Positions 21,410-32,772 of a stretch of DNA of 64,000 bases are shown here, one piece after another. The notes under the pieces are model-generated. The model saw nothing but the letters and a program-made list of their open reading frames with translations, made no database searches and was not told the origin of the DNA. The translations under genes were made by a program, and so were the position numbers. The stretch's first letter is position 1. Each line of letters opens with the position of its first letter. The DNA is from Chaetoceros tenuissimus (Eukaryota > Bacillariophyta > Thalassiosirophyceae > Chaetocerotales > Chaetocerotaceae): contig BLLK01000075.1 of NCBI GenBank assembly GCA_021927905.1, forward strand, positions 434,001-498,000. Direction: 5' to 3'.

Positions 21410-23466
21410 CTATGCATCGCCAGCATCCTCCATTTCAATGAAGCTTTGATCGATCTTATTCTCATCATCCACATTGATGGAATAGATTCTTCTTTTTCGT
21501 AAATAATAACCAGTAAAGCCAAACATCATTATCATGGATGATGCAAGCATATATTTTCCACCTTGAGTACTTGTATATGAAAATGATTCTTCAATTACAA
21601 ATTCACATTCGATATGGTGACCATCGTCAAAGTCGATGTCGGCATAAAAACTCATTTTGTTCCAATACATGAATTTTGCAGCTGTACTTTTGCTATTGAT
21701 TTTTGGAATGTTGAAACTAGCCTTGCTTGTGTATATTCCTGGAGAAGGGCAATGTTCATTCACTGTATAGTCCCACTTTGCACCGTTGCTGCATATATCA
21801 ACTTTATTGTGCCATACTTCGTTTCCAGACATTTGTACTGTAATCTCAGCCTCTGAATTTAGTAAATGATCTGGCCAACGGAATTTCGTTGGAGAATGTG
21901 TTGGTCTTGCAGAAGGTTCTGAACTTGCTGTCGGTTTGCTCGAGGGTGAAGTTGAAGGTCTGGAAGTTGGACTTGATGAAGGTTGATTTGTCGGATGACT
22001 TGAAGGCTGTAAGAGTAAAGAAAAACATTAGAAAAATGACTGCATTTAATGTCATATATATATATGGAATAAACACTCACAGTAGAAGTTGGACTTGATG
22101 AAGGTTTGCTGCTTGGACGAGAAGTTGGCATATTTGTCGGACGACTTGAAGGCTATAAGAAAAAAGGGATAGTTAGAAATTAGAAAAATGGCTGCATTTA
22201 ATGCGTCGTATGTTAGGAATGAACACTACAATTCACTCACAGTAGAAGTTGGAGTCGAAGACGGTGACTTCGTTGGACTGTTTGTTGGATTGAAAGTGGG
22301 TGAACTTGTTGGTTCTGCAGTAACAGGAGATAAAGTTGGCTCTGATGTAACTGGAGATGCCGTTGGCTCAGAAGTTTCTTCTTCTTCCTCGTCATCGTCA
22401 TCGTCATCGTCGACAGCTTCTTCAAGAAATCTTGTTGTGTTATTGGAATCATCGTCCATGTCTTCATAATAGGATGATGCAACGACAACTGGACTTGATG
22501 TTGGAGAGCTTGTACGTGTCACTGTTGGCTATAAAGTTGTTGAAGGATGAATAAGTTAGAAAATATATGTTGAGAGCATATACAAATCAATATATACAAA
22601 ATGAATCTACTCACATTCATTGTTGGTGATGCTGTAGGAAGTTTTGAAGGACTTGCTGTCGGTTGATTCGTGGGCTAGAAAAGAAATATGTTTGAGTAGG
22701 AAATATAAAACATAGAGACATATTATTTGATATGCTACTTACATTCTTTGTAGGTGAGCTAGAAGGCATAGATGAAGGCCCAGATGTTGGTTTGCTAGTG
22801 GGCTACAAAAGATTGCGTAAGATACTTTGATCTAATAATAGAAGCAATGATCATTGAAACAATACATACAACGTGAACTTACGTTCAAACTTGGGGAAGC
22901 TGTTGGACTAAAAGACGGAAAAGTTGAGGGAGCTGCCGTTGGGCTCGCTGATGGATGTAAAGTTGCTCCTGTTGGTTTGAAACTTGGTGTAGAAGTTGGA
23001 TTGAATGTTGGTTTCTGTGTCGGATGGCCAGTTGGTCCTTTAAATGTGATATAGGAAAGTGTCAGTATATAATAAATGAGCAAAAGGTTATGCAAATCAA
23101 ATCAACTGCAATCGAATAAATGAAATAGAGAAATAAATTTCCACAGGTTGAACAATTCTACTTACGTTTGGATGGCTCTGGAGATGGATATCTCGTTGGA
23201 TGTAATGTGGGTGCTGCTGTCGGGAATAAATCTCCAAACTGATAGGTAGTAATCAATGTTCCATGTGATCCCCATCTACATTTTCCATATTTACACTCCA
23301 CAAAAGCTTCAGTAATGTCAAAGATGTGTGTATCACCTTTGCATTGTTTCTTATAGATTTCAACTTTGGTATTGCTATGTGTGTAGTGATAGGATGCATA
23401 CGCATTTGAAAAGATGAATAGGAGAAGGTAAAGCGACTGTAGTTTTCCCTTGTTGGATGCAATCAT
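21410..23466 (-). CDS. Secreted single-pass membrane protein with long Pro/Thr/Ser stalk (family copy C)
   Basis: Seven-exon model: 23466-23166, 23037-22883, 22802-22743, 22674-22615, 22528-22241, 22152-22081 and 22006-21410, giving 510 residues. All junctions have GT/AG ends; the first intron is phase 1 and all others phase 0. Exon 1 encodes a signal peptide and the IYKKQCKGDT head with CRWGSHGTLITTYQFG. Exons 2-6 encode only stalk (PTxxPS units), including two exons of exactly 60 bp, one of 72 bp, and one with a poly-Asp/Glu run. Exon 7 has the last stalk, the VDICSNGAKWDY to FYADIDFDDGH ectodomain, one membrane helix (SSMIMMFGFTGYYL) and the tail ending MEDAGDA. Repeat length is likely to vary between strains. 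Function unknown; extracellular adhesion or wall attachment is suggested by the layout. Confidence 0.85.
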
Positions 23467-25869
23467 GATAAAGTTTACTCAAGTATATTAAATAAATATA
23501 TATGTATGAATGTACAGTCAAAAGATAATGAAACCCACTTTTACTGTATGAGCGAGCGTTATACGTTTTGAAAAAAGATTTTTATTTTTGAGGCTGGTCA
23601 AATTCACACCAGCCCCAACGCTGCAAATTTCTTTTACAGATTTAGCCTGGTTCAGAACCTTTTCTGTGTAATTTAGCTTTTAGAACGGCTTCCGTTGAAT
23701 TAATGGCCTTTTTACTATTGCCCTTCGTGCGTCAAACTGTCACATTACATTGAAATTTTTATCAATAAGTCAGTTGCGGTACGATTTGTCAAGGAGCATT
23801 AAGTAAAAGGTTGGTAGTAACTGGCTAGAGAAATGAATTTGTTATTTTCTTTTCTGTACGTACCGTCATATTGAAAATTCCCCGTGCACCATTTTTAGGC
23901 CATTTTGCAACTTGAACTACTTTTTTTCTCGATGTCCGTTGGACTTCATTTTTGGGAAGGGCGTTGCACAAGACTTAGCTGCACCGCCCTTCCTACAAAA
24001 GAAAGTATTTTTTAGGAAATTGAAGGACTAGTTCGAATTACAATGCATTTTCGGGCTCAAATTTATTTTTGTGGGAATCGCATGTCAATCTGTCCAAAAT
24101 CAGAATTTCTCAGACATTTATGCTGGATGTCTAGTATTGCAGCAACGAACACCACGATAGACTGACGGCCGTCAAAGATAGCTTTTGTCCATTTTAAGGA
24201 GATTTAGATCGGTCATATCTTTTTTGTATTGTTTCTGTTGCTTTTTCTGCCAGATTCAGCAGAAAGAGCGTGAAAAACGGGTCTAGAAACAATTTCCGGA
24301 AATTCTCTATCTTTTCTCCATCCTTTCCTCTGCACGTGGAATTTTCTTTTCTGTAAGTACGTACTGTAGTGTTGCGTCGATGATGAATTGATGAATTACT
24401 GAAACTAAAGCTACTTGCTTCAATCAAATACTGCACAGTGACTCTCTGGACTACCTATTCAGTTTGCAAAGCCGTGTATAATGTTGAGACTCGAGTAGAG
24501 ATCTCAATTGACAGAGTGATTGATGACACAATGAAGGTTTCAGGTTGAACATCCACTTGATGCTGATTCTATATATATAGAGAGAGATTTTACGAGGAAG
24601 GTCGGCACTGCATTAGTTGGAATATGAAAGTTAAAGCTCCCCGTCCAGTGCTACTGGTGAAATAGAGTATTTTCATTTGATTTCCATTTGAGTTCCAAGT
24701 TGAATTCGTAAACGCGTGCTTTTGCTGGAGAGAGCTGGATGACAACTTGAAGCTTTGTGTAAAGACATTATGCAATGCAAAGGGAAGATATAGAATCAAA
24801 CCACTCGCTTAGATTCCAAACATTACATGAGAGTCAAAATGAGAAACAAGTACACATATGGAAATTTATCTGATTTGGATGTTGCTGATCGGTGAGGTTT
24901 ATATTTATGTGAAAAATGAAATTGGACAGGATGATTACTTCATTACATTATGCTCTTTTTATTAAGTAGAATAGAGTACCCGGAACTCATTATGAAAATC
25001 AAAGGAGCGATCGAGGACATGTAAGGCAAAGATAAATCAATGCATATAAATATCACCGGGAGCAGAATAATATTAGGTAAAGGTGACTGGGTATTAAGAT
25101 GATAAAAGCCAATGTGGGAAAGTGGTGGACAAAGATAGAAAGTACACAAACGGTGTTCTTAAGCAGAAGATTCTCTACGCAAAGTTCAAATGGTTGAAGT
25201 TGAATTCAAATCCAAATCAAGGAAATTGTCATCAAATAATGCAGTGGAAAGAAGTGGATTCGAATCTTCTACGCTTTATAGCTGAGAAATTGATTGAATC
25301 TAGAATATAACATCTGGGATGTGAAGAAAGAAGTTGCCTCTAGATATAATGAGACACTGTAGGAAAGATATAACATTTTGACAAGATGATACTACAAGAA
25401 GAGCTTTTTGTAAAGATTCGGAACCAAATACAATGTGCTCATTGCTACAGAGACAAGCTGGTGGATCAAGAAGTTGCTTCCTCCGCATTACCAGCGAGAA
25501 TGGATCGATGAAATCTAGAATGCAACAGCTGGACTGTTTTGATGGAGATCACTTTAAGATATATTTATATGTATATTGCCCTGCGATACATTGTCACTGT
25601 AGGAAAGATGTCATGTTTTTATAGAACCGAATCATGGATTAAAAGGTTGTGGGGGTTTGGAAACTCCATCATAGAGATTTCAACTGACTGTAGGCAATCG
25701 CTGTATCTGCTTTGGTATTCGCTTTTTTCCATATTCTTTCAATAGAAATTCCAGTAATTCTTATTAAGTTTACTGTTCCAAAGTATATTATGAGAACTCT
25801 GTTGTTGATCTTGTCTTTTTTCTTTTCTTCTAAGTCCTCGTCACCAAGCATCTCATGAAAAATAGCTTT
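23467..25869. other. Gene-poor region
   Basis: A 2.4 kb stretch with no coding frame that shows family motifs or convincing composition. It contains one copy of a dispersed repeat (24448-24847). The remaining short frames are not supported. Confidence 0.45.
24448..24847 (+). repeat. Dispersed repeat, copy 1
   Basis: About 400 bp that aligns, with moderate divergence and small gaps, to 33901-34346 in the same orientation. Shared landmarks are GACTACC...ATTCAGTTTG, an ACATTGAGTCT-like block, GGAAGGTCGxCACTGC, TGGxxxGAGxTxGATGxCAA and CTTAGxTxCCAAACATT. Short translations (CWRELDDNLKL here, FWEELDGKLRA in copy 2) hint at a shared decayed coding piece. No transposon ends were found. Confidence 0.5.
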
Positions 25870-26876
25870 TCATGCAGAATCAACATTGTAATTGATATGG
25901 TCAGTGTTAATTTCAGGAAGATCTCTCAAAGCTTCTTCCCACATTTGAGTTTCCCATTCAGGATCGAAGTCTAGGATCTCATTCCACTGATCAATCTCCT
26001 CATTACGATCCATGGCAGCATCGATGCGTTCGTTTGGTAGATTACCGTTTTCATTTGCAAATAGTTCATTCCAGTCTGGATCATTGACACCGTCATTGAA
26101 GATCAATTGCATGTAGTCAGATCCATTAGAAGCTTCATCATCCATTTCCATAGCATGGATGTCGAATTCCAAATCATCCATGATCTCCATCATCGCATCA
26201 TATTCCATCTCAGGAGGAGGAGGAAGAACAGGAATTTCTTCCATGTTATTGATCTCGGGAAGAGTGTTAGATTCATGTTCCATCTCATTTTCAGGAGGAG
26301 AAAGAATAGGCATTTCTTCCATGTTATTGATAACAGGAAGATTCGGAGCGACATTGTCAAGCTCATTACCTTCAGCAACAACATTTGCCTCTGGAATAGG
26401 AACAGCATCATGGGGACGTAGATAGGTGCGAATAAAAAATCTGATTGCTTCAGAAATTTTACGTCTTACTTTCATGCGTGCTTCTTGATTGTCCATATTA
26501 TATACGAAATGCTGGTTACCGCGATCACGATCACACTGGACAAAGATGTACCCCTCTCTGATGAGATCCTCTACAATTGAATTTGCAAAGTTTGTCTTTG
26601 CTCTACTGTTTGGAAGTCCTTGATAAATAGGAGCACTTTGGACAATGATTTCCTTATAGTGAACTTGTCCAGCATGAACAAACTCTCTGCTGTTTCTATT
26701 ATATTGATACAGAATTCGTTAGCAATCATATAAGATATGCTTGGAACTCAGAAATCAATATCTCACCTGTTGCCTCTACCACACACAATTGCTCTTCCAT
26801 CATTCGCCTGAATGAAGTCATCAATGTTGCGAACGTGCTCCAAGTAGTAAGCAATGGATTCGTTGTCGTAGATCAT
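25870..26876 (-). CDS. DUF6824-like protein with acidic C-terminus
   Basis: Two-exon model: 26876-26767 and 26695-25870, with a 71 bp GTGAGA...TAG intron in phase 2, giving 311 residues. The N-terminal 140 residues resemble the DUF6824 domain common in diatoms: GRAIVCGRGNRNSREFVHAG, HYKEII, SRAKTNFANSIVEDLIREGY then FVQCDRD, and ARMKVRRKISEAIRFF. The C-terminal half is acidic, with two repeats of the form NNMEExPxLxPP and no known domain. DUF6824 proteins are of unknown function. Without the intron only the acidic half would be called, so the splice is important. The start is the first ATG after an acceptor-like CAG, so a further 5' exon cannot be excluded. Confidence 0.75.
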
Positions 26877-27578
26877 GTTGTAGCTGGAAATAAAATGAAT
26901 ATGTGTCTATTCAATCATAAGAGCAATAGAATGAAGAATGTTCCTATGAGTCGATGGGTTCATAATGGAATGAGCACCATGGATGCGATCTGTGGATCCC
27001 GCTTTTAGCTGTATTGCAATGTATTTTCTGCAATTTCTGCAACCAAGAGCGAATTTAGCTGAAAGTTGATGCATTTAAGAAAAACCAGCTTTTCCCGATT
27101 TTTTTAAAATGATGAAAAATGGTATTCACGTACGTACTTAAGTATTGATCTTTGTGCCTGTTTTTTGGGAGAAGTCCGGAAAAAAATTAAAAATTGAAAA
27201 ACAACCGAAACTTAACCCTCCCTACAACACGTACTCATATTTATGTATTGCACACATTGAAAGTGTTCATTCATCGACTGATCGACTGAGATTGCTATTA
27301 CTCGAATCTATACTGATCTGCTTCTGTTTCGCTGACAGTAAGGAAGTGACAGAAACGGTTCGATTGAGAGACTGACAATTTTTTCGGTCGTACTGAGAGT
27401 CCTTCATGGAATTTGCACCTTCAACTTTTATTCGGACGTGATGTTCTTCTGACTTTAATTTACAGTTTTAAAATACTTATAACTTAATGCATAAATACCT
27501 GTTTGATTCAAATGAATTGCCAGCAAGTATATCTTTGATATTAATTCCTTCCCATGGTTACTTCTTTGCGAAAAGACA
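26877..27578. other. Intergenic
   Basis: A 702 bp spacer with the promoter of the DUF6824-like gene and the 3' end of the first Roc-CHAT gene. No other feature was recognised. Confidence 0.4.
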
Positions 27579-30500
27579 TTAGTAGTCACTTAAAGAAATA
27601 CCAAATTCACCGGAATGGTATCTGACTAATTCATTGTCTATTGAATCAGACTGCTGGGAATCAATACCAGGTAAAGAATTCATATTCATGTCAGCATCGC
27701 GAACTTGTTTTTTTCCATCATTTTCTTGGCTGGACTCTCTACATAAATTGTTTTCTTCAGCATCAGGTAAAGGTTGAATGTTGGTTTGATTCTCGTTGGT
27801 AGTATTTTCTCCTTGTGGCACTGTCGGCACCGTACCACGTACCACTGGACGATGTGAAGGCTGATGAGATATTGGATACGTTACATTTGAATTGCATGGC
27901 ATGTTCGGACGGAATTGTTGATTATGTGGATATTGCATCCACATGGTACCTGGATATGCTCTAGAATTGTAATTTCCTCTTTTGACATGGCAGTGAGAAG
28001 GGATTGCCTTGTGCTGGACTTGCACTTCATGGATGTAGTTCTGATTACATCTATGAATTTGCCAACATGTTTTCCCATCATACTGTGATTTGTCACAAAC
28101 AAACATCTTGCAAGTATCGCAGTACTTTTTTGTTCTGGTGCATTCGTTGGTTTTGACAAACCTTTTGGCTGTTTTATTTTCTTTTCGGTAGTTTTCCATG
28201 AACTTACATCCACTTTCGTACTCCACTTTGTAGTTGCAACATGTAAATATGAATCTAAAGCGTTGCCCGCAGTATTCATTATTATGTGATTTTGATGTGC
28301 TGACTAGGTGGTTTGGTGTCTGAAAGTTGTCATTCCTGTTCAAAGATTCGGCATTTTTTTCAATCATATTTTTGCTCTGTGACTCATGACCTTGGAACTT
28401 TGGCTTCAGAGCGTCTATGTCAGACGCAGTTGACTCGTCGCTACTAGTAAGCTCGTGACTTGTACTATTAGTTCCTGCATCCTGATTTGGCCTATCCAAA
28501 TTATGTATTCCACTTTTATTAAGTAGACCGTCATTACCATTTATCTGAGTGGATTCAGTGCTTGCGAAGGTCGCTGCTGACACGCTAGTAATAGCTCTCG
28601 CCCCATTTGAGAAATTTGGAATTCCTGCAGCTGTTAGAATTGCCCTGCCAGTGGTGTTTGACTCTTTCGGACGGAGACCTTCTGTATCTCCCTTACTCAC
28701 CAATGCGAAATTTCTCAAAGTCAAACATCTCTTGGCATTTTCAAATGCTTTTTCAAAGTCATGTATATTTTTTCGTTCCTTGTCTTTGCATAAATAATGA
28801 TAAAATCCCTCTGCAAAAATAGTAGCTGCCTGATCATCAACCTCCTCTGACACCCAGGATATTATACAATGACTCTTCAGAGAGTTTTTCAAAGTGTCTC
28901 CAATTATCGCCTTTGAGTTGCATGCATTTAGAAAAATGCATTTGAACTCAGACTCCTTCAGTGTGTCACTATAAAGGCAAACATGATTGTTCATATCCTC
29001 CAAAACCGAGTCGTGCACACCCAAATGCAATATGCCGTAATTGTTACCTCCATTAATTTCTTCGAAAGTATTTGCCAGAGAATCAGTAAACTTAACGGAA
29101 TAGTTCACTTTTCTAAGCATCTTGGAAATTGCATGTCTCTCCTCCCTCATATTCTGTGAGTCTAATGAACAAAAAGCTAATACAAATGCGTCGGACTGGA
29201 TTACTTCTTGAAGATGTGAACGTAGCAATCCTTCGCGAATTTTGTTTGAAAGTCCTAAGTCAGGCAGAAAACTGGTTTCAAATGTTGCTTTGTTGTCTTG
29301 GTAGAGAGTAAGTAATGCATCCTCATTAAGATAGGGATCGTTTGCTATCAATTCCTCAGCCATAATCTTTGCATAGTTTTTATTTATCTTCCCAGATGAA
29401 AGTAGAAAATTTTCAAGCTGTAACAGATTTACATTTTCAGCTCCTTCAGAGTCTTTTTCTACTCGACCACTGGAGGAGCTAGTGTTTGATCGAATAAGGC
29501 GACCATCATATCTTGATTTCTTTGTTGGAGAAGGTCTACACTGCACTAATTGCTTTGAGATATTTTGCTTGTAAGAAGAGAAATGCGTCTGTTTTTCGAC
29601 GCATGAATCAAGGCAATCTAGAAGCTTCCTTCCAAAGTCATCACTACTGAGTCCTAATGTAGGAAGTAAGACCATTTTAAAAGTATTCGAATCATCCTCA
29701 TAAAGAGTTAGTAAAGTTTCCGGTGTCAAAAAGGGATCAGTTGCTATCAATTGCTCAGCTATACTTTTCGCAATCTGTTCGTGCACAACTCCAAACATTC
29801 TGATAAAGTTCTGAACACTCTCACTTTCTACAGTAGGAGGATTTTTGATCAAGCACATATCAAACTGTGATCGAAAGAAAGATATGAAAGTCGTGGCAAC
29901 AGCTGTTGGATACAAGAACTTTATTCTTCCTCCATAAAATACTTGATTCACATGCTTGCATGCGCAAATTACATAATTTGCCAATGTCCCCATATCCTCA
30001 TCACTTTTTGCATGAAGCACAAGTGCATTCGCCCTTGCATCTAGAACAATCGAGCAAGTAGAAGGTCCAATTTTGAAATTGCATGCACACGGAAGAAGTT
30101 CCGATAATATTGCATGATCACTATCAAATAAAAGATTCAGAATTTGGCAATAAAACGATGTGATCAGAAAACTAGAATCGCAAATTTGGACTTCGCATTT
30201 CTTTGATTCTTGTAAGGATGACTTGAGAAAATCCTCCACTACTGGTATTGATATATCCAAAGCATCTCGTGATATTATTGTTGTCAACAAAGGAATGGAA
30301 TACAACTTTTGGGAAGAAACTTTCCCACGTAATTTCCCCAGAATGCCTGTGCGACAAAGCAAACACAGCAAAAATGGAATGTATGCAGCATCCTCTTTCC
30401 AGAAAATCTGTAATATTTCCTCATCAACTACACCGCTATTAAACAGTCTTTTCCACGAGGTGCCATTACCAAGCTCCATAGCGTCAAAATCTTTCTCAAA

Positions 30501-32354
30501 TCTATAAGTTCTTTGGTCGCGAAGAATGTAAGTGATTTTATCCAATAGCCATTGAGGATCAAGAATACAGTAATTTTCGAGATCGCAGATTTCATGAAAG
30601 TAAAGAATTTGACCAAAGCTGTGACATTTCTTCAGGAAAGATTTGCAAATATCAATTTTTGTTATGCTCGATTCATAGCAGAGATCGTCAAATGCACCAA
30701 ACTCAGATAGGACTTGAGCAACTGAAACTTCATCATTATCGTCGGAAACAATTGGTATGATTGGTCGGCTCTTTGAAAGTGCAGTAAGTTTACCCATCGC
30801 TTGAATCGTGGAGACTGGGACTTTTTGTTCCATATCAAATTTTGCTGAATGTACCAAAGTTTGCCTTAGTTTGAGGATGTTGGGATCTTTTGAGTTTGTA
30901 TTGTCGATAGGCCAAAAACATAAATCCTGATCTTTATTGTAGATTGTATATACCTTGTCATCTGAATTAGCACATAAAAGAACTCCGAGAGGCAGATGCT
31001 TCATCAAAGCCTGGTTGATTGCTTCAAGCTCATTACTGGTTTCTACGGTCTTTCTTTTAGGATCCAAATATTCATCATAGTGAGTTCCAATTAGAATTAC
31101 TGGAGGACACTGCATAGAAACGTTAGTAGAACCATTACCACTTTCCTTCTCGCATAAATCTGACTTGATGAAGGAAAGCCAGTATTTAATGTCCTCCAAC
31201 GCATCACTTCGAGAATTGCTATCTAATATATCCATCATATTGAAGACCACAATGAAAATTCCATGTTTTGATGATAGTAGATATTGAATACCTCCAAAGA
31301 CTCTTTGTCCTCCATAATCAAAGATTTTGAAGTGAACACGTTCGTTGTTTAAGCTTTCGGAGTCTATGTCCTTTTTCTCTGCACATTGAAGACTTGGGTT
31401 TACAGATGAAGCTTTTCCATTGCTTGAATTCAAGGTTTCTTGAATATTTTTTCCTTTTCCACTTTTCAAAAAGTGAGAAGATGTAGATTGCATTCCATTA
31501 CTATCCTCGTAGTTTCCAACCTGCTGTACTTCAAGATCTGAAATATGGATGCAAGTTTTACTTTTGCAATCGCTTTGTAATGGCAGTCGTCCTTTGAACG
31601 AATTTACAGTTGAAGTTTTACCACATTGTACACCTCCTACAAATGTCAGTCTAGAGCGCATCCATGCCTTTTTTTGTTTTGTATCTTTTAGAATGTTTTT
31701 ATTCAACACTGTACACGACTTTTCTTCATATTCAAATGATTCTGAAACCTCACGAGGTGCATCTTCATCTCCAGACTCCATTGTAACCTCAAGAGATGCA
31801 ATTTGTGCTGCTGAAAATGTAAGGCTTTTATCTGTAAAAGGATCTTCAACAAAGTTTGGTTCAGAAGATGTAGATAGATCCCTGCTTATCGTAGCGTTTG
31901 GAGCAGAGGAGAGTAGTGCAACCAGTGCTGCAGCAGCATCTATATCCTTTTTTTCAGCCTCTTGTACTGTCTCCAGAGGCCATTTCTTTAGAGGTAGAGT
32001 AGTATGCACAATCGATTCGTCATTTTTAGAGTTGTTATCTTTGGTGGCAAAACTCTCGCTTAGGCTTACAAAGCTTTGTTCCATTTCAACATCTGTCTCA
32101 CTAAAGCCACTTTCGTGTTGCTCGAATTTCTCCTTTTCTATTCTTGCCTTTTTAGAATCTTTTTCATTCCAATTCCATTCTATTCCGTGCTTTTCTCCTG
32201 TGACTGTTCTAGGAAATATCTCGCTCGCAAAGCGATCTTGGTTTTCGGTATTTACATCTTGCTCTTGGCTTTGATATTCCTCCAGACCTGCTCCATTTGA
32301 ATCCGCACTTACAGGGTGGGGTTTATTCTTACTTGTTCTTCTCTCTTTTTCCAT
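27579..32354 (-). CDS. Roc-COR-CHAT protein 1 with Cys-rich C-terminal domain
   Basis: Single-exon protein of 1591 residues. Residues 1-225 are acidic and unstructured. A Roc-type GTPase follows: P-loop GGVQCGKTS near 240, DYGGQR near 347 and GTHYDEY near 425. A COR-like segment (about 560-720) shows HSFGQILYFHEI and CILDPQWLLDKITYI, the usual partner that dimerises Roc. Two copies of an approximately 45-residue helical repeat (ATDPFLTPETLLTLYEDD near 870, ANDPYLNEDALLTLYQDN near 1000) lead into a CHAT caspase-like domain (about 1070-1240) with candidate catalytic His in ILHLGVHDS and Cys in IFLNACNS, then SWVSEEVDDQAATIFAEGFY. A Cys/His-rich module (about 1358-1440, YCDTCKMFVC and CWQIHRC) and a polar tail end the protein. 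The architecture suggests a GTP-controlled protease in a stress or cell-death pathway; the role is inferred. Confidence 0.86.
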   Translation of the reverse strand: MEKERRTSKNKPHPVSADSNGAGLEEYQSQEQDVNTENQDRFASEIFPRTVTGEKHGIEWNWNEKDSKKARIEKEKFEQHESGFSETDVEMEQSFVSLSESFATKDNNSKNDESIVHTTLPLKKWPLETVQEAEKKDIDAAAALVALLSSAPNATISRDLSTSSEPNFVEDPFTDKSLTFSAAQIASLEVTMESGDEDAPREVSESFEYEEKSCTVLNKNILKDTKQKKAWMRSRLTFVGGVQCGKTSTVNSFKGRLPLQSDCKSKTCIHISDLEVQQVGNYEDSNGMQSTSSHFLKSGKGKNIQETLNSSNGKASSVNPSLQCAEKKDIDSESLNNERVHFKIFDYGGQRVFGGIQYLLSSKHGIFIVVFNMMDILDSNSRSDALEDIKYWLSFIKSDLCEKESGNGSTNVSMQCPPVILIGTHYDEYLDPKRKTVETSNELEAINQALMKHLPLGVLLCANSDDKVYTIYNKDQDLCFWPIDNTNSKDPNILKLRQTLVHSAKFDMEQKVPVSTIQAMGKLTALSKSRPIIPIVSDDNDEVSVAQVLSEFGAFDDLCYESSITKIDICKSFLKKCHSFGQILYFHEICDLENYCILDPQWLLDKITYILRDQRTYRFEKDFDAMELGNGTSWKRLFNSGVVDEEILQIFWKEDAAYIPFLLCLLCRTGILGKLRGKVSSQKLYSIPLLTTIISRDALDISIPVVEDFLKSSLQESKKCEVQICDSSFLITSFYCQILNLLFDSDHAILSELLPCACNFKIGPSTCSIVLDARANALVLHAKSDEDMGTLANYVICACKHVNQVFYGGRIKFLYPTAVATTFISFFRSQFDMCLIKNPPTVESESVQNFIRMFGVVHEQIAKSIAEQLIATDPFLTPETLLTLYEDDSNTFKMVLLPTLGLSSDDFGRKLLDCLDSCVEKQTHFSSYKQNISKQLVQCRPSPTKKSRYDGRLIRSNTSSSSGRVEKDSEGAENVNLLQLENFLLSSGKINKNYAKIMAEELIANDPYLNEDALLTLYQDNKATFETSFLPDLGLSNKIREGLLRSHLQEVIQSDAFVLAFCSLDSQNMREERHAISKMLRKVNYSVKFTDSLANTFEEINGGNNYGILHLGVHDSVLEDMNNHVCLYSDTLKESEFKCIFLNACNSKAIIGDTLKNSLKSHCIISWVSEEVDDQAATIFAEGFYHYLCKDKERKNIHDFEKAFENAKRCLTLRNFALVSKGDTEGLRPKESNTTGRAILTAAGIPNFSNGARAITSVSAATFASTESTQINGNDGLLNKSGIHNLDRPNQDAGTNSTSHELTSSDESTASDIDALKPKFQGHESQSKNMIEKNAESLNRNDNFQTPNHLVSTSKSHNNEYCGQRFRFIFTCCNYKVEYESGCKFMENYRKENKTAKRFVKTNECTRTKKYCDTCKMFVCDKSQYDGKTCWQIHRCNQNYIHEVQVQHKAIPSHCHVKRGNYNSRAYPGTMWMQYPHNQQFRPNMPCNSNVTYPISHQPSHRPVVRGTVPTVPQGENTTNENQTNIQPLPDAEENNLCRESSQENDGKKQVRDADMNMNSLPGIDSQQSDSIDNELVRYHSGEFGISLSDY

Positions 32355-32772
32355 ATAGAATGACAGTATATTCGCAACAAAGTTCTGAAACCTATATTCC
32401 TTTTGCTAATGCTCTATGTCATGTGAATATGTTGATGTTGTTGATTGTGCTGAAAAAAGAAAAGAGTGAAGAGTGTGTAAAGTGTGAAGCTACCTTACAA
32501 AACTGAGAAACTGTCATTGTCTCATGACGTCATATTTAACCAGTATTTACCCGTTTACAAACTTTTTTATTTATTTTCTTCCTCTTCAGTATTTGCACTA
32601 GACTACCGTACTGCCTACTACACCTCAACAATAAAGAAGAGTCAATTAATTGTATAAAATGCTTAGGATTGAAGTTTCTCATTAATTGTACCTATTGTAT
32701 TCATCCTTTCTATTTTAAAATATACGTTTTTGTTCTGATTTCTACCGTCTCAACATCGTCGTCTCAACCACT
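32355..32772. promoter_or_regulatory. Promoter of Roc-CHAT 1 with CRE-like palindrome
   Basis: Upstream spacer of Roc-CHAT 1. TGACGTCA lies at 32525-32532, about 170 bp from the start codon, followed by a CCAGTATTTACCCGTTTA block. Nearly the same 40 bp composite recurs at 41169-41205. Confidence 0.5.

Noticed and set aside
31549-32274. 241-codon plus frame opposite Roc-CHAT 1
   Set aside because: Antisense shadow of the acidic N-terminal part; no family motifs.
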